Below are positions 48,043 to 57,136 of a stretch of 64,000 bases of DNA, one piece after another (position 1 is the stretch's first letter; each line of letters starts with the position of its first letter). Source of the stretch: Methylomagnum ishizawai. Its GTDB lineage: Bacteria > Pseudomonadota > Gammaproteobacteria > Methylococcales > Methylococcaceae. The position numbers and the translations under genes are program-made. The stretch lies in NCBI RefSeq assembly GCF_900155475.1, contig NZ_FXAM01000001.1, forward strand, positions 359,501-423,500. The letters run 5' to 3'. Under the pieces are notes generated by a model. That model saw only the letters and a list, made by a program, of their open reading frames with translations, was not told the origin of the DNA and made no database searches.

Positions 48043-48522
48043 TCACAAGAACTTCCAATGCTTGAAGCAGGCCGCCTGGCCGCAGATCACGCCGCGCGGA
48101 TCGAGCAGGTTCCACACCGTGGCCGCCTCGATCAGGAAGCGCCGTCCATGCCGTCCGATGCGGACTCCCTGATAATCGTCGATGTAACCCCGCTCGGCCA
48201 CCCGCGCCAACAGTTCCGCCCGCGCCTCCTGGTTGATCCTCTCGGCGGAGAGCCGCGAAGGCAGCGCGGTGAATTCTTCCCAGTCCATGGCGAACAGGGC
48301 CAGCGCGGTCTGGTTGGCGTAGTTGAAGAGGGGGTCGGGGGCGGTGTCGTGGGAGACCACCACGAAGGGCGCGGCGAACAGGTGGCGGGCGGCTTCCTCG
48401 TGGGTCAGGCGGGGATCGAGCAAGGGGCGGCCCGTCCAATGGCGGTGGCTGTCGCGTAAAAGGGCGACATGCTCGGCCAGATAGTGGTTGTCTTCGCTGG
48501 GATAGGGTGGGGGAGCGGTCAT
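48043..48522 (-). CDS. MEKHLA-domain protein
   Basis: The 159-residue product matches the MEKHLA (PAS-like) family: LFAAPFVVVSHDTAPDPLFNYANQTALALFAMDWEEF, LPSRLSAERINQEARAELL, GYIDDYQGVRIGRHGRRFLIEAATVWNLLD and CGQAACFKHWKFL. The family is known from plant HD-ZIP III proteins and from free-standing bacterial proteins of unknown ligand. The ATG at 48522 is preferred over 48555, where the extension is Pro-rich. It is convergent with the 520-residue protein gene. Confidence 0.85.
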   Translation of the reverse strand: MTAPPPYPSEDNHYLAEHVALLRDSHRHWTGRPLLDPRLTHEEAARHLFAAPFVVVSHDTAPDPLFNYANQTALALFAMDWEEFTALPSRLSAERINQEARAELLARVAERGYIDDYQGVRIGRHGRRFLIEAATVWNLLDPRGVICGQAACFKHWKFL

Positions 48523-48911
48523 GGCTGGGGGTCCGGGAGGGTTGGGCGCTGGCATCCGGGGATGCGGGTCGGCCCAGGATTATAGCCATTACCGGACGGG
48601 ACGGAGCCGGACTGGGAAAAAAATGGACACCGGAGGCGGAACGCTTGAGGATAGCTCGGAAGGGTGCGATTAACGGTGGGAAGTCAGGAAGATCAAAGAG
48701 GAGGTTTGGCCGGCCCGCGGTGTCCCAGTCGAAGAGGCTATGCGACGATCTACGGTGCAGTTAGCGTGCCGAAAGCCGATTTTGCCTTGAAAACAAGGGT
48801 TTATTCCCGCTGGTCGCCGGTGGGCGCAGCGCGGGTTCGGGGAAATACCACAGTCTTTGCGCCGTATGGCCTAGCGGACGCCCATGGGACGGAATTGAAA
48901 GGAGGATGATG
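48523..48911. other. intergenic region between divergent genes
   Basis: Roughly 390 bases that should hold promoters for the MEKHLA gene and the spermidine-synthase-like gene. Except for the GGAGG at 48901-48905 I see no supported element; the short frames inside have no coding character. Confidence 0.4.
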
Positions 48912-49730
48912 ATGTTCGGTTTCCGCAAGGGGGCACAGGACGCGGAGCCCGTGCGTAGGTATGGCGGGACGCTGGTGTATTGCGGGCGCGATACGGAAGG
49001 CTTGATCGAGGTGGTCGATGGCTATGGGGTGCGCGCCCTGCATTTCGGCACGCCGCCCCGGCAGAGCGCCATGGCCTTGGCCGAGCCGGAGCGGCTGGAA
49101 CTGTCCTACATCCGGGCCATGCTAGCGGGATTGATGTTCGTGCCCGCGCCGCGCCGGGTGTTGGCGCTGGGCCTCGGGGGCGGGTCGCTCGCCAAGTTCC
49201 TGGCGCGGAACTTCCCGGACTGCCGGATCGAGGTGGTGGAGTTCCGCGCCGCCGTGGTGGAGGTGGCGCACCGCTATTTCGGGTTGCCGGAAGCACCGAA
49301 CCTCGCCATCCATATCGGCGACGCCCGCGAGTTCGTGCGTCGGCAGGCTGTGGCCGGGGCATCCGTTTACGACCACATCTTCGTCGATATCTACGATGAC
49401 CGGGGCTTGTCGGCCTCGGTCAACGAACGCGATTTCTTCGCCGCCTGCGCCCGGTTGCTGGAGCCTTCCGGGGTGTTTTCCCTCAACCTGTGGGGTAGCG
49501 ACCGCGATTCGTACCGCGAGGCCGTGGACCTGCTCCGCCAATATTACGGTAGTCATACGCTGCGCCTGCCGGTTATAGGCCGGGGCAATGTCATCGGCTT
49601 CGGCTTCGGCCCGGACGTGCCCAAGCCCGACTTGGAGCGGCTCCGGCCCGTCTCCCGTGAGTTGGAGGCGCGGTTGGGGGTGGAATTTCCCCGGCTGTTG
49701 CGGTCGATGGTGCCGGTGGGCTGGCGTTGA
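48912..49730 (+). CDS. spermidine synthase-like methyltransferase-fold protein
   Basis: The 272-residue product has the SpeE-type Rossmann core: VLALGLGGGSLAKFLARNFP (motif I), IEVVEFRAAVVEVAHRYFGL, IHIGDAREFVRR and HIFVDIYDDRGLSASV, followed by FFAACARLLEPSGVFSLNLW. These are shared by polyamine synthases and their uncharacterised relatives. The gatekeeper residues for putrescine were not all recognised, so it may not be a true SpeE. Three ATGs stand in a row (48906, 48909, 48912); the GGAGG spacing favours the last. Confidence 0.75.
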   Translation: MFGFRKGAQDAEPVRRYGGTLVYCGRDTEGLIEVVDGYGVRALHFGTPPRQSAMALAEPERLELSYIRAMLAGLMFVPAPRRVLALGLGGGSLAKFLARNFPDCRIEVVEFRAAVVEVAHRYFGLPEAPNLAIHIGDAREFVRRQAVAGASVYDHIFVDIYDDRGLSASVNERDFFAACARLLEPSGVFSLNLWGSDRDSYREAVDLLRQYYGSHTLRLPVIGRGNVIGFGFGPDVPKPDLERLRPVSRELEARLGVEFPRLLRSMVPVGWR

Positions 49731-49760
49731 GCGGCCCGGTTTCCCGCGTTCCCTCCGCCC

Positions 49761-49781
49761 GCGCAAACTGAAGGTTTGCGC
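49761..49781. other. perfect GCGCAAAC/GTTTGCGC hairpin
   Basis: An 8-bp perfect stem with a 5-base loop, about 30 bases after the spermidine-synthase-like gene. It lacks a T-run; it may be a transcript end or a protein site. Nothing else was found between it and 49960. Confidence 0.4.
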
Positions 49782-49969
49782 TCCAGGGCTTTCTGGCAAT
49801 CGTAGAGCCATTCCGAAAACAGGCCATCGTTCCCGCCATACGGTCCGCCCTGGCGCGGACCCCGCTTGCCGGCGTCCGGATATTCCAATCCCCGAACAAT
49901 TCCGCCCGTGACATACCGGGTTTGGGGATAGGCTAAACTCCGCGCTACATTCCGGTAAAGGTTTGGAAC

Positions 49970-49997
49970 TTCTATAGGACTGGATTCGGAATATAAT
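49970..49997 (+). promoter_or_regulatory. candidate sigma-70 promoter of the tubulin-like operon
   Basis: A perfect TATAAT lies at 49992-49997, unusual in this GC-rich DNA, 16 bases after a weak -35 (TTCTAT at 49970-49975). Transcription would begin near 50004, giving a leader of about 80 bases to the first gene. No other good promoter was seen before the operon. Confidence 0.45.
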
Positions 49998-50086
49998 CCC
50001 CGCTAGCTGATGGGTAGGCGTCCGGTGCGGGACTGTTCCATCGGGCCGGGCAAAAGTTGGGGACCAAAATCCGGGAAACCAGAAAA

Positions 50087-50884
50087 ATGCTATACGGGCT
50101 ATACGAATTACTGCTGCAAGCGCTCAACGAATTCCATGGGCTGAGCGCGGATTTTTATCGCTGGGTGGTCGTCGCGGTGATATTGGCGTGTTTGGTCGAA
50201 GCCTTGTTCTGGCTGTGCGGGCGCTTGGTGTTGCGGGATTGGCGGCCGGGGTGGATTTTGGGGGGCGTGGCCGGGTTGTGGTTCCCGCTGACGTGCCTGA
50301 TCTTCTTGTCGCTGCCCGCCACCGCCTATCTCAAGCCCGCCGCCGAAACCATCCTCAAGACCTGGCAAACCGGCTTCACCCACGATGACGCCTGGAACCA
50401 AGAATCCTTCCGCCAGCAATACTGGGCGGTCCAAGCCCTCAAAACCCCCGACGGCCAGCCCTTGGAAAACTTCTCGGGCTATCCTGCCCCGGAACAGGGC
50501 GGAACCAAAATCCCCGCCAGCCACCGCGAATCCCAATCCGTCATCGCCACCATCGACTCCAACCGCGTGGCCGAGCATTTCCAGACCCGGCTGCCCTTGC
50601 TCGCCCAATTGCTATGGGCGGACGAGCGGCCTTTGCCCGAGGTTTTGCGTGGCGACATGGAGAAATTCTTCCGCGACAACCCCGACACGGCCTACGATCA
50701 TTTCAAGGCGGTGCAACTGGCCGGGACCGAAATGCAACGCCTGCTCGAACAGAAGATCGGGCGGATCGTGCTGATGGCCCGCCTGGGCTTGGCCGGATTG
50801 CTGTTGCTGCTGTGGCTGCCCTTGTCCGCGCTGGCCGTGTACGACGCCTGGAAGCGCTTGGAACCCACCACCTTGAAAGCATGA
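50087..50884 (+). CDS. integral membrane protein, first gene of the tubulin-like operon
   Basis: The 265-residue product has two N-terminal transmembrane helices (about 24-45 and 56-82), a soluble region of about 125 residues (TILKTWQTGFTHDDAWNQES ... RLLEQKIGRIVLMARLG), and a third helix near the end (GLLLLLWLPLSALAVY), with a short tail AVYDAWKRLEPTTLKA. With three helices the soluble region should be periplasmic or cytosolic depending on the first helix; positive residues at the tail favour a cytosolic C-terminus. No family is recognised. The start at 50087 has only a weak GGGA ribosome-binding site. The same tail sequence recurs in frame after its stop codon. Confidence 0.75.
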   Translation: MLYGLYELLLQALNEFHGLSADFYRWVVVAVILACLVEALFWLCGRLVLRDWRPGWILGGVAGLWFPLTCLIFLSLPATAYLKPAAETILKTWQTGFTHDDAWNQESFRQQYWAVQALKTPDGQPLENFSGYPAPEQGGTKIPASHRESQSVIATIDSNRVAEHFQTRLPLLAQLLWADERPLPEVLRGDMEKFFRDNPDTAYDHFKAVQLAGTEMQRLLEQKIGRIVLMARLGLAGLLLLLWLPLSALAVYDAWKRLEPTTLKA

Positions 50885-50968
50885 GGCGATCCTTTCCCGG
50901 CCTTGGGCTTGGCCCCGGCCATTGACGACGCTTGGAAAAAACTCGAACCCATCACAGGAAAACCATGA
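50885..50968 (+). pseudogene. in-frame duplicated remnant of the 3' end of the preceding gene
   Basis: Directly after the TGA at 50882-50884, the same frame stays open for 27 codons and ends in TGA at 50966-50968. The translation ends AIDDAWKKLEPITGKP, clearly akin to the preceding gene's AVYDAWKRLEPTTLKA, and the bases around GACGCTTGGAA...GAACCCAT also align. Its stop overlaps the tubulin-like start as ATGA. The simplest reading is a tail duplication, or a second paralogue that was mostly deleted. Confidence 0.6.
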
Positions 50969-53900
50969 GCAACAATCATCTCATCATCGGTCTGGGCGGT
51001 ACCGGCGGCAAGGTCATCAAGGCGTTCCGCAAAGGGGTGTACGAAGAATTCCGCAATGTCGAGCCTATCGGCCCGGACGGCAAGCACCATGTGGTGCATA
51101 TCGGCTATCTATATGTCGATTCCAGCGCCAACGACCTCGCCGCCAGCGAGCGCTGGCGCACCCAGGGCGATATCGGTGCCTTGATCGCCCTCAACGAGCG
51201 CCACCGGCTCTCCATCGCCCACAATGACTTGCAAACCCGCTTGCGCGACCGCGAGCATTTCCCGGTCACCCACCGCTATATCGGCAACCCCCAGTTGTGG
51301 ACTGATATTTTCAGCCAGATGAACGTGCAGCAGGCGGCGGGCGGGCAGATGCGGCGCTTGGGCGAAGCCTTGTTCGAGCCGCAATGCCAAGCTTTCGTGG
51401 ATCGGGTGAAAACCCTGTGCAACGAGTTGTCGGGCACCAGCGGGGTCCAGGGCGTAAGTTTTCATGTGTGCTGCGGCCTGGCTGGCGGTACCGGATCGGG
51501 GGCGTTCCTGCACGTTATCGCCCAGTTGCGCCGCCATTTCCCCAATTCCAGGGAGTTCCCGATCTTCCTCTATCTCTTGTTGCCCGAGCCCAATTCCGAA
51601 TGGGCCAGCAATGGCGAGCGCACCAATTATTACGCCAACGGCTATGCCGCCTTGCAGGAACTCAACGCCTACCTGCTGTCCGATCCCAAGGACGGTCCCA
51701 ACAAGGGCGGACCGCTGTTCACCCCCTACGACCTCACCGCCAATACCGGCCCGGCCCATCGTTTCGAGAACATCGCTGCCGGGGGCCGCACCCATCTGCT
51801 GGACCGCTTGCAAGGCTGTTTCGTGCTGTCCAATATCAACGAGCGCGGCTTGGTGATTGGGGTCAAGAATGAGGAAATCCACAACCTCATCGCCCAACTG
51901 GCGTTCCAGCGCATCTTCCTGATCGACAGCGCCGATGCCGGCCAATACCGCCCCCTGCGCGATGCCATCACCCTGGAAAACACCATCATCGACGACGAGG
52001 GCCAGACCACTGATCCCACCCAGAAGGTCCGCAGCACCCGCTTCCTGAGCTTCGGACTCAAGCGGCTGCTGGTGCCGGAGGAAGAAATCCGCGAGCATTT
52101 CGCCGCCAGTTTCGCCTCGCAGGCCGCTTTGCAGATGCTCTACAACCATTGGCCCGCCGAAACCGCCACCGCCTTCGTGGACGAGAAGAAAAAGATCGCC
52201 TTCAAACTGGACGTGCAGAAACAGGACAAACTGGCGGGCTGGAAACTCAGCGACGAGCAAATCACCCTGAGCAAAGGCATCCTCGCCACGGAAATTGCCA
52301 ACCAGCGCTGGAAACCGATCCAGGAGACCTGGAACGATATCGCCCCCCATCTCAAGACCGATGCCTGGGAGGGTGGCAGTGGCAATGGTATCGATCCCCG
52401 CCTCGGCAAATTGGAGATCGCGTTCCAGGAATATTACAACGATAGTTTCCGGGGCATCGGGGTGGATAAGCTGTACGAGGCAGTGAGCCGCGATGTGGGC
52501 TTGCCCGACCGCCATGTCGCCGAAATCTGCGATACCGTCGAGCAATGGATGTTCGACCAATGGCAGGATGGCACCTATTCGGTGACGGAACTGGAGACCT
52601 TCCTCGATGATTTGATCGAGGATTTGGAGCGCCGCCTAGGGGCCATCCCCGCCCGCTTGGAAGCCATCAAGAAGAGCCTTTCCACCCTCAACGAGCGTAT
52701 GGATGAGAATAGCTCCCGCTTCGCCAAGGTGGGGCTGCTGGGCAAGGCGATGGGACGGCCCGGCGATATCTTCAACGCCCAGGCCGATTTGCTGACCGAA
52801 GTCTATGAAAAGCGCACCTTGATCCAGGCCTGGACCTTCGCCGAGAAGTTGCTGCGCCGGGTTGTCGCCGAATTGCGCGACCGTTTGCGTCCCGGTTTGG
52901 CCGAATTCCGGGTCGGCTTGTCCCAGGTCAATGACTTTTTCCAACGCCGCCTCGGCCAGACTTGTCAGGATGATGCCGCCAGCAACGTCGAAACTGCCAA
53001 TGTTGTGAAATTCTACGAACCCGCCGGGGTCCGGCGCTTCTGCCGCAGCTTGCTGGAACTGGAGCAGATGCAACGCAGTTGGGCTGGCGTCCTGCGGCGC
53101 AAGGCGGTCGATACCGCCGCCGAGAACAAGCAGCGCAAGAGCGGTCGGGAAAAAGGCTTCGCCATGATGGTCCAGCATTTCATCAAGGAAGCCGACGCCA
53201 TGCGGGTGTTCGAGGACGTGGCGCGGCAGAACGCCGAACAGGCCCATGACGAGCGTACCGGACCCAACAACCGCCATTTCGGTGTCAACATCGTCACCAA
53301 GCTGGCCGAGCAATTCGCCGACCGGGAAAAGCTGCGCGATTACATCAAGACCTTGGTGCGTAGCTCCCTGACCTTCATGCAATGGCGTGGCGTGGAATTC
53401 GGCGGCGGGGTCGGTCCCAACTCCATGCTGGCGGTCAGCCTGCCGCGTTGCGACGAACGGGCATCGTTCCGCGAGGAACTCAAAGCCCTGTTCCGCGATA
53501 GTTTCGAGGGCAAGGTGGAAATCATCGACAGCGGTCGCCGCGGCAACGAAATCTGCCTGATCGCCTTCAAGTACGTGTTCCCCCTGCGCTATCTGGAGCC
53601 GGTGTGGCAGCTCAAAGAGCGCTATGACTACCGGCTTAATGTCGGTTCCCGCGAGCGGGCGCTGTTGGAAGTGCATATCGAGGACCATCAGCCCGCCTTG
53701 CCCGGTTTGTTCCGGCCCGCGCCGGGCGAGGCGGGTAAACGGGTGTTGCCCGCTTTGCAAATCGCCGCCGCGCTTGGGGTGTTTGAGCAAGCCTACAACG
53801 ACGCCACCGGCCAGCAGGAACGCAAGCTCAAGCTGTTGGATGCCGATGGCCGTCCGCGCTTCTTCTATTACCCCGATGCCTTGCTGGGCTTGTTCGACGC

Positions 53901-54174
53901 GCCACCACGTCCCGCCACCGAAACCGCCGTCCTCAGCGCCTTGATCGAGCAACTGACCCAGGAGCAATCCGAGGCGGTGGAAAAACGGGTGAGGGATGCC
54001 TTGGCGGCGGAGCAATACCGCATCGCCACCGCCCGCGAGGAACTCAAGCAAAAGCTGCTGGCGCAATTGGAGAATGTCCAGCACAACCGCAACCACAATG
54101 AGCGCGACCCAATCTACCTCAAGATGGACGAAGCCTGCGGGGCGGCGATCCAGCGGGTGATGGCGCTGCGTTGA
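50965..54174 (+). CDS. divergent FtsZ/tubulin-superfamily protein (Tubulin_2-like), 1069 aa
   Basis: The N-terminus MSNNHLIIGLGGTGGKVIKA is the first nucleotide-binding loop of the FtsZ/tubulin fold, and residues 168-180 (HVCCGLAGGTGSGAF; GGTGSG at 174-179) carry the tubulin signature. NYYANGYAALQELNAYLL and KNEEIHNLIAQLAFQRIFL correspond to later parts of the GTPase core (to about residue 400). After that come a long helical, partly coiled-coil region (about 440-760; LEDLIEDLERRLGAIPARLEAIKKSL) and a C-terminal alpha/beta part. At three times the size of FtsZ it belongs to the large tubulin-like families found with vWA genes. It should bind GTP; polymerisation is unproven. AGGA precedes the ATG, which overlaps a stop as ATGA. 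Confidence 0.85.
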   Translation: MSNNHLIIGLGGTGGKVIKAFRKGVYEEFRNVEPIGPDGKHHVVHIGYLYVDSSANDLAASERWRTQGDIGALIALNERHRLSIAHNDLQTRLRDREHFPVTHRYIGNPQLWTDIFSQMNVQQAAGGQMRRLGEALFEPQCQAFVDRVKTLCNELSGTSGVQGVSFHVCCGLAGGTGSGAFLHVIAQLRRHFPNSREFPIFLYLLLPEPNSEWASNGERTNYYANGYAALQELNAYLLSDPKDGPNKGGPLFTPYDLTANTGPAHRFENIAAGGRTHLLDRLQGCFVLSNINERGLVIGVKNEEIHNLIAQLAFQRIFLIDSADAGQYRPLRDAITLENTIIDDEGQTTDPTQKVRSTRFLSFGLKRLLVPEEEIREHFAASFASQAALQMLYNHWPAETATAFVDEKKKIAFKLDVQKQDKLAGWKLSDEQITLSKGILATEIANQRWKPIQETWNDIAPHLKTDAWEGGSGNGIDPRLGKLEIAFQEYYNDSFRGIGVDKLYEAVSRDVGLPDRHVAEICDTVEQWMFDQWQDGTYSVTELETFLDDLIEDLERRLGAIPARLEAIKKSLSTLNERMDENSSRFAKVGLLGKAMGRPGDIFNAQADLLTEVYEKRTLIQAWTFAEKLLRRVVAELRDRLRPGLAEFRVGLSQVNDFFQRRLGQTCQDDAASNVETANVVKFYEPAGVRRFCRSLLELEQMQRSWAGVLRRKAVDTAAENKQRKSGREKGFAMMVQHFIKEADAMRVFEDVARQNAEQAHDERTGPNNRHFGVNIVTKLAEQFADREKLRDYIKTLVRSSLTFMQWRGVEFGGGVGPNSMLAVSLPRCDERASFREELKALFRDSFEGKVEIIDSGRRGNEICLIAFKYVFPLRYLEPVWQLKERYDYRLNVGSRERALLEVHIEDHQPALPGLFRPAPGEAGKRVLPALQIAAALGVFEQAYNDATGQQERKLKLLDADGRPRFFYYPDALLGLFDAPPRPATETAVLSALIEQLTQEQSEAVEKRVRDALAAEQYRIATAREELKQKLLAQLENVQHNRNHNERDPIYLKMDEACGAAIQRVMALR

Positions 54175-54187
54175 GCGGGGTGGGGCC

Positions 54188-54859
54188 ATGGCGCTGAGGC
54201 AAGGCAGGTGCAGGAATTACGGGGTCTGCCATTTCGCCGACGACCGGCTGTTGCAGGCGGTGGAAGCGGGGGCCGAGTTCGTGTGCGGCAATCCCGAGTG
54301 CCGGTCGCCCCTGGCCGAAAGCACCGGCCAGGGTGGGCCACCGGACGGTGTCGTCCGGCGCAGACTGGTCCTGGGTGCGGGGCTGGTCTTGTTGGCCGGG
54401 CTGGGTAGCGGGTTGGGGTATTACCTGTCGCGTCCGGCGGCGGAGGGGATGGCCGCCGCCGGAGTATCCGGGTTCGCGGGTGGCGGCGGTACCGCGATGC
54501 GTAAGCCCATGGAGCAATGGATGAACGAATTCGCCGCCCCGCCCGCCCAAGCCCCCGAAACCCTGCCACCCGGCAAGCTGCGGCTGGCCTGGGGCGCGGT
54601 GGGCCGGATCAAGGCGCGGTCGCTCGATATTGATGCGCTCAAACAGGCCGGCCAGTTGGTTGGCAGCGAGTCCGGCCTGCTGAATCCCGTGGAGGGGGCC
54701 CGGCTGACTCCGGAGCAGCGGAGCTTGGTCGGCCAGGAAAACCAGGACCGGCGGACCTTGTTCGCTTTCGTGGCCGAGTATTCCAATCCCGCCACCGAGT
54801 ACGAGCGGGTGGCGAACGAGTATGCGCGGAATCGCTGGCGGGAGTGGTCGCCGAAATAG
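54188..54859 (+). CDS. zinc-ribbon membrane-anchored protein with 'QENxD...YSNP' module
   Basis: The 223-residue product has a Cys4 zinc ribbon at the N-terminus (GRCRNYGVC, Cys8 and Cys14; FVCGNPEC, Cys33 and Cys38), a transmembrane helix (about 60-80; LVLGAGLVLLAGLGSGLGYY), and a C-terminal domain at about 138-217 containing VGQENQDRRTLFAFVAEYSN and VANEYARNRW. The same ribbon-plus-helix layout occurs in two other proteins of the operon, and the C-terminal domain recurs in the Ppx/GppA-like protein. The ribbon should be cytosolic and the rest periplasmic. It follows the tubulin-like gene by 13 bases. The family has no name I know. Confidence 0.8.
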   Translation: MALRQGRCRNYGVCHFADDRLLQAVEAGAEFVCGNPECRSPLAESTGQGGPPDGVVRRRLVLGAGLVLLAGLGSGLGYYLSRPAAEGMAAAGVSGFAGGGGTAMRKPMEQWMNEFAAPPAQAPETLPPGKLRLAWGAVGRIKARSLDIDALKQAGQLVGSESGLLNPVEGARLTPEQRSLVGQENQDRRTLFAFVAEYSNPATEYERVANEYARNRWREWSPK

Positions 54860-54916
54860 CGGCGGATGCCGGTGTCCGCGTATATCGCATCTAATAACCG
54901 ATAGCTCGGGGGAGTT

Positions 54917-57133
54917 ATGGCTAAGAAGGCGGGGCGCTGTAAAAACTATGATGGCTGCGCCAAGGCCAAGCAACACACGGTCATCGACGCCGACGAATTC
55001 AATTTCGTCTGCCCGGAGTGCGGCTCTGGCCTATCAGATTATGTGCGTCCCAAATCTGCGGGACCGAACTGGCCGCTGCTGGGTTTGCTCGGGTTGGTTG
55101 CGGCCGGGGCGATCGGCGGTACGGGGTATTGGCTGCTGTCCGGCAAAGATAAGCCAGAAGCCGCGCCGGTGCCGACACCGATCATCGCCAAGCCCCCGCC
55201 TATAGCTCCCGCCCGTTGCGTGCCGCAACCCTTGCTCCTGCCCGGCAAGCGCAGCCTGTACGAGCGCATCCTGACCCGACCCGGCGCGGTCCTGACCACG
55301 CAACCGGGGAACGGGCAGGGCGAGGCCCAAGCGCCGCTGACCCGCTTCTATGTCTATCAACGGCAGTCGCTCGGCGGCGAGGAATGGTTGCAAGTCGGCG
55401 GTAGCGCCGAATGCAAGCCGGAGGGTTGGCTGCGCGGTGCTTCCGCCGTAGCTTGGAAGCAACAAATCACCGTGGTGTTCGACAACCCGGCGGGCCGCGA
55501 GCGGGTCTGGCTGTTCAAAGACGATACCGCTTTGGAAAGTATCGCCAAATCCACCGATCCGGCGGCGGACGTGGGTCAGCTACGGGTCGGCGACTCCCGG
55601 ATCGTTTCCGCCGAACCCGAGAATTACATCGACTTTAATCAGAAGTTCTACCTGCTGCCGATCACCGATTCCAGGGAAATCCGCAACGGTGGCGGGAGGC
55701 CGATGCACTTGCTCAAAGTCCATGCTGTCACCCAGGCCGAGGGCGACGAAACACCTCCGCCACTGCCGGAAAAACCCAAGGCGGCGGTGGTGTTCGTGAT
55801 CGATTCCACGATTTCGATGAAGCCCTACATCGACCGCACCAAGCAGGCGGTGAGGCAGATTTTCGACCAATTGCGCCATTCCCCCATGGGAGGCGAAATT
55901 CATTTCGGCTTGGTGGCGTTCCGTTCCAGCGTCAAGGCCGCGCCGGGTCTGGAATATGTCGATAAATTGGTGGTCGATCCCAACGCGCCCGATAACATCC
56001 GCACTTTCGAGGCCGGGATCGACAGCGTCGAAGAGGCCCACGTGTCCAGCGCGAAATTCGACGAGGACGCCTATGCCGGTATCGACCGGGCGCTCAAGTC
56101 CATCGATTGGCAGCCCTATCTCGCCAAATACGCCGTACTTATCACCGATGCCGGTGCCTTGGGTCCGGGCGACCGCGACGACAAGGGCCGACCCCTTTCG
56201 GCTACCGGCAAGACCGCCGAGGAAATCCGCGATAGCGCTTTGGACGACCGTGGCGTCACGCTCTACGCCATCCATCTCAAAACCTCACAGGGCAAGGAAT
56301 ATAACGACCACGCCAAGGCCGCCAACCAATACCGGCAATTGACCCGCAATGTGCAAACCGGGGAATCGCTGTACTACCCGGTCGAGAACGCCGGGGATAT
56401 CGCCGATTTCGGGGCGTATATCGACTGTGTGGCGCGGTCGATGACTCACAATATCGATGCCGCCAGCCGACCAGGGCAGGGTGGGAAAGTCGATTGGGCC
56501 AAACTGTGCCCGCCGCTCCAAACCGGCAACACGGCTAGCAATCAACAACTCGACCGGATGCGCCGCCATGCCGAAGTGCTGGGCCATGCCTTGCGCCTGG
56601 AATATCTTGGCAAAGTAACCGCCGGAGGCGTGCCCGCCGACTTCGCCGGCTGGATGAACGACCGCGACCTCGTCGATCCGGTGCGGCCCAATGTCGAGGT
56701 CAAGGTCTTGTTGTCCCGCAACGAACTCAGCAACCTGGCCGATACCGTCAAGGCCATCCTCGACGCCGCCCGCGCCGGGCAGAAATCCTCCGGCGAGTTC
56801 TACAACAGCCTGCGTTCCTATATCGCCGCCCTGGGCCGCGATCCCACCCAGGCCCGCCACCAGGAAAAACTCAGCCTCGCCGAAATGGGCCTGTTGGGCG
56901 AATACCTGGATGGGCTTCCCTACCAGAGCCATGTGATGGGCATGACGCCGGAGCGCTGGGCCGGTCTCGGGCCGACTGAACAGGACGATTTCATCCGCGA
57001 GGTCGAGAACAAACTGGAGCGCTACCGCGAGTACGAGAGCGATAACCGTCGCTGGATTGCCTTGGGCGGGCCGGACTCTGCGGTGGAGGACGGCGATAAG
57101 GTCTATCCCGTGCCCTTGGACGCCTTGCCCTGA
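54917..57133 (+). CDS. zinc ribbon-TM-SH3-like-von Willebrand factor A protein
   Basis: The 738-residue product begins with the same anchor: GRCKNYDGC (Cys8, Cys14) and FVCPECG (Cys32, Cys35), then one transmembrane helix (about 53-76). A Pro-rich linker leads to an SH3b-like domain (about 110-190; GEEWLQVGG, CKPEGWLRG), and a vWA domain starts near residue 290. Its MIDAS reads DSTISM (Asp296), that is DxTxS, with FGLVAFRSS and VLITDAGALGPGD as further MIDAS loops. The last 200 residues are helical. A metal-dependent ligand-binding role on the periplasmic side is inferred. GGGGG/AG upstream supports the ATG. Confidence 0.85.
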   Translation: MAKKAGRCKNYDGCAKAKQHTVIDADEFNFVCPECGSGLSDYVRPKSAGPNWPLLGLLGLVAAGAIGGTGYWLLSGKDKPEAAPVPTPIIAKPPPIAPARCVPQPLLLPGKRSLYERILTRPGAVLTTQPGNGQGEAQAPLTRFYVYQRQSLGGEEWLQVGGSAECKPEGWLRGASAVAWKQQITVVFDNPAGRERVWLFKDDTALESIAKSTDPAADVGQLRVGDSRIVSAEPENYIDFNQKFYLLPITDSREIRNGGGRPMHLLKVHAVTQAEGDETPPPLPEKPKAAVVFVIDSTISMKPYIDRTKQAVRQIFDQLRHSPMGGEIHFGLVAFRSSVKAAPGLEYVDKLVVDPNAPDNIRTFEAGIDSVEEAHVSSAKFDEDAYAGIDRALKSIDWQPYLAKYAVLITDAGALGPGDRDDKGRPLSATGKTAEEIRDSALDDRGVTLYAIHLKTSQGKEYNDHAKAANQYRQLTRNVQTGESLYYPVENAGDIADFGAYIDCVARSMTHNIDAASRPGQGGKVDWAKLCPPLQTGNTASNQQLDRMRRHAEVLGHALRLEYLGKVTAGGVPADFAGWMNDRDLVDPVRPNVEVKVLLSRNELSNLADTVKAILDAARAGQKSSGEFYNSLRSYIAALGRDPTQARHQEKLSLAEMGLLGEYLDGLPYQSHVMGMTPERWAGLGPTEQDDFIREVENKLERYREYESDNRRWIALGGPDSAVEDGDKVYPVPLDALP

Positions 57134-57136
57134 ACC

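Noticed and set aside
48664-48909. 81-codon open frame before the spermidine-synthase-like gene
   Set aside because: It overlaps the next gene's ribosome-binding site, has Arg/Gly-rich composition and no start signal.
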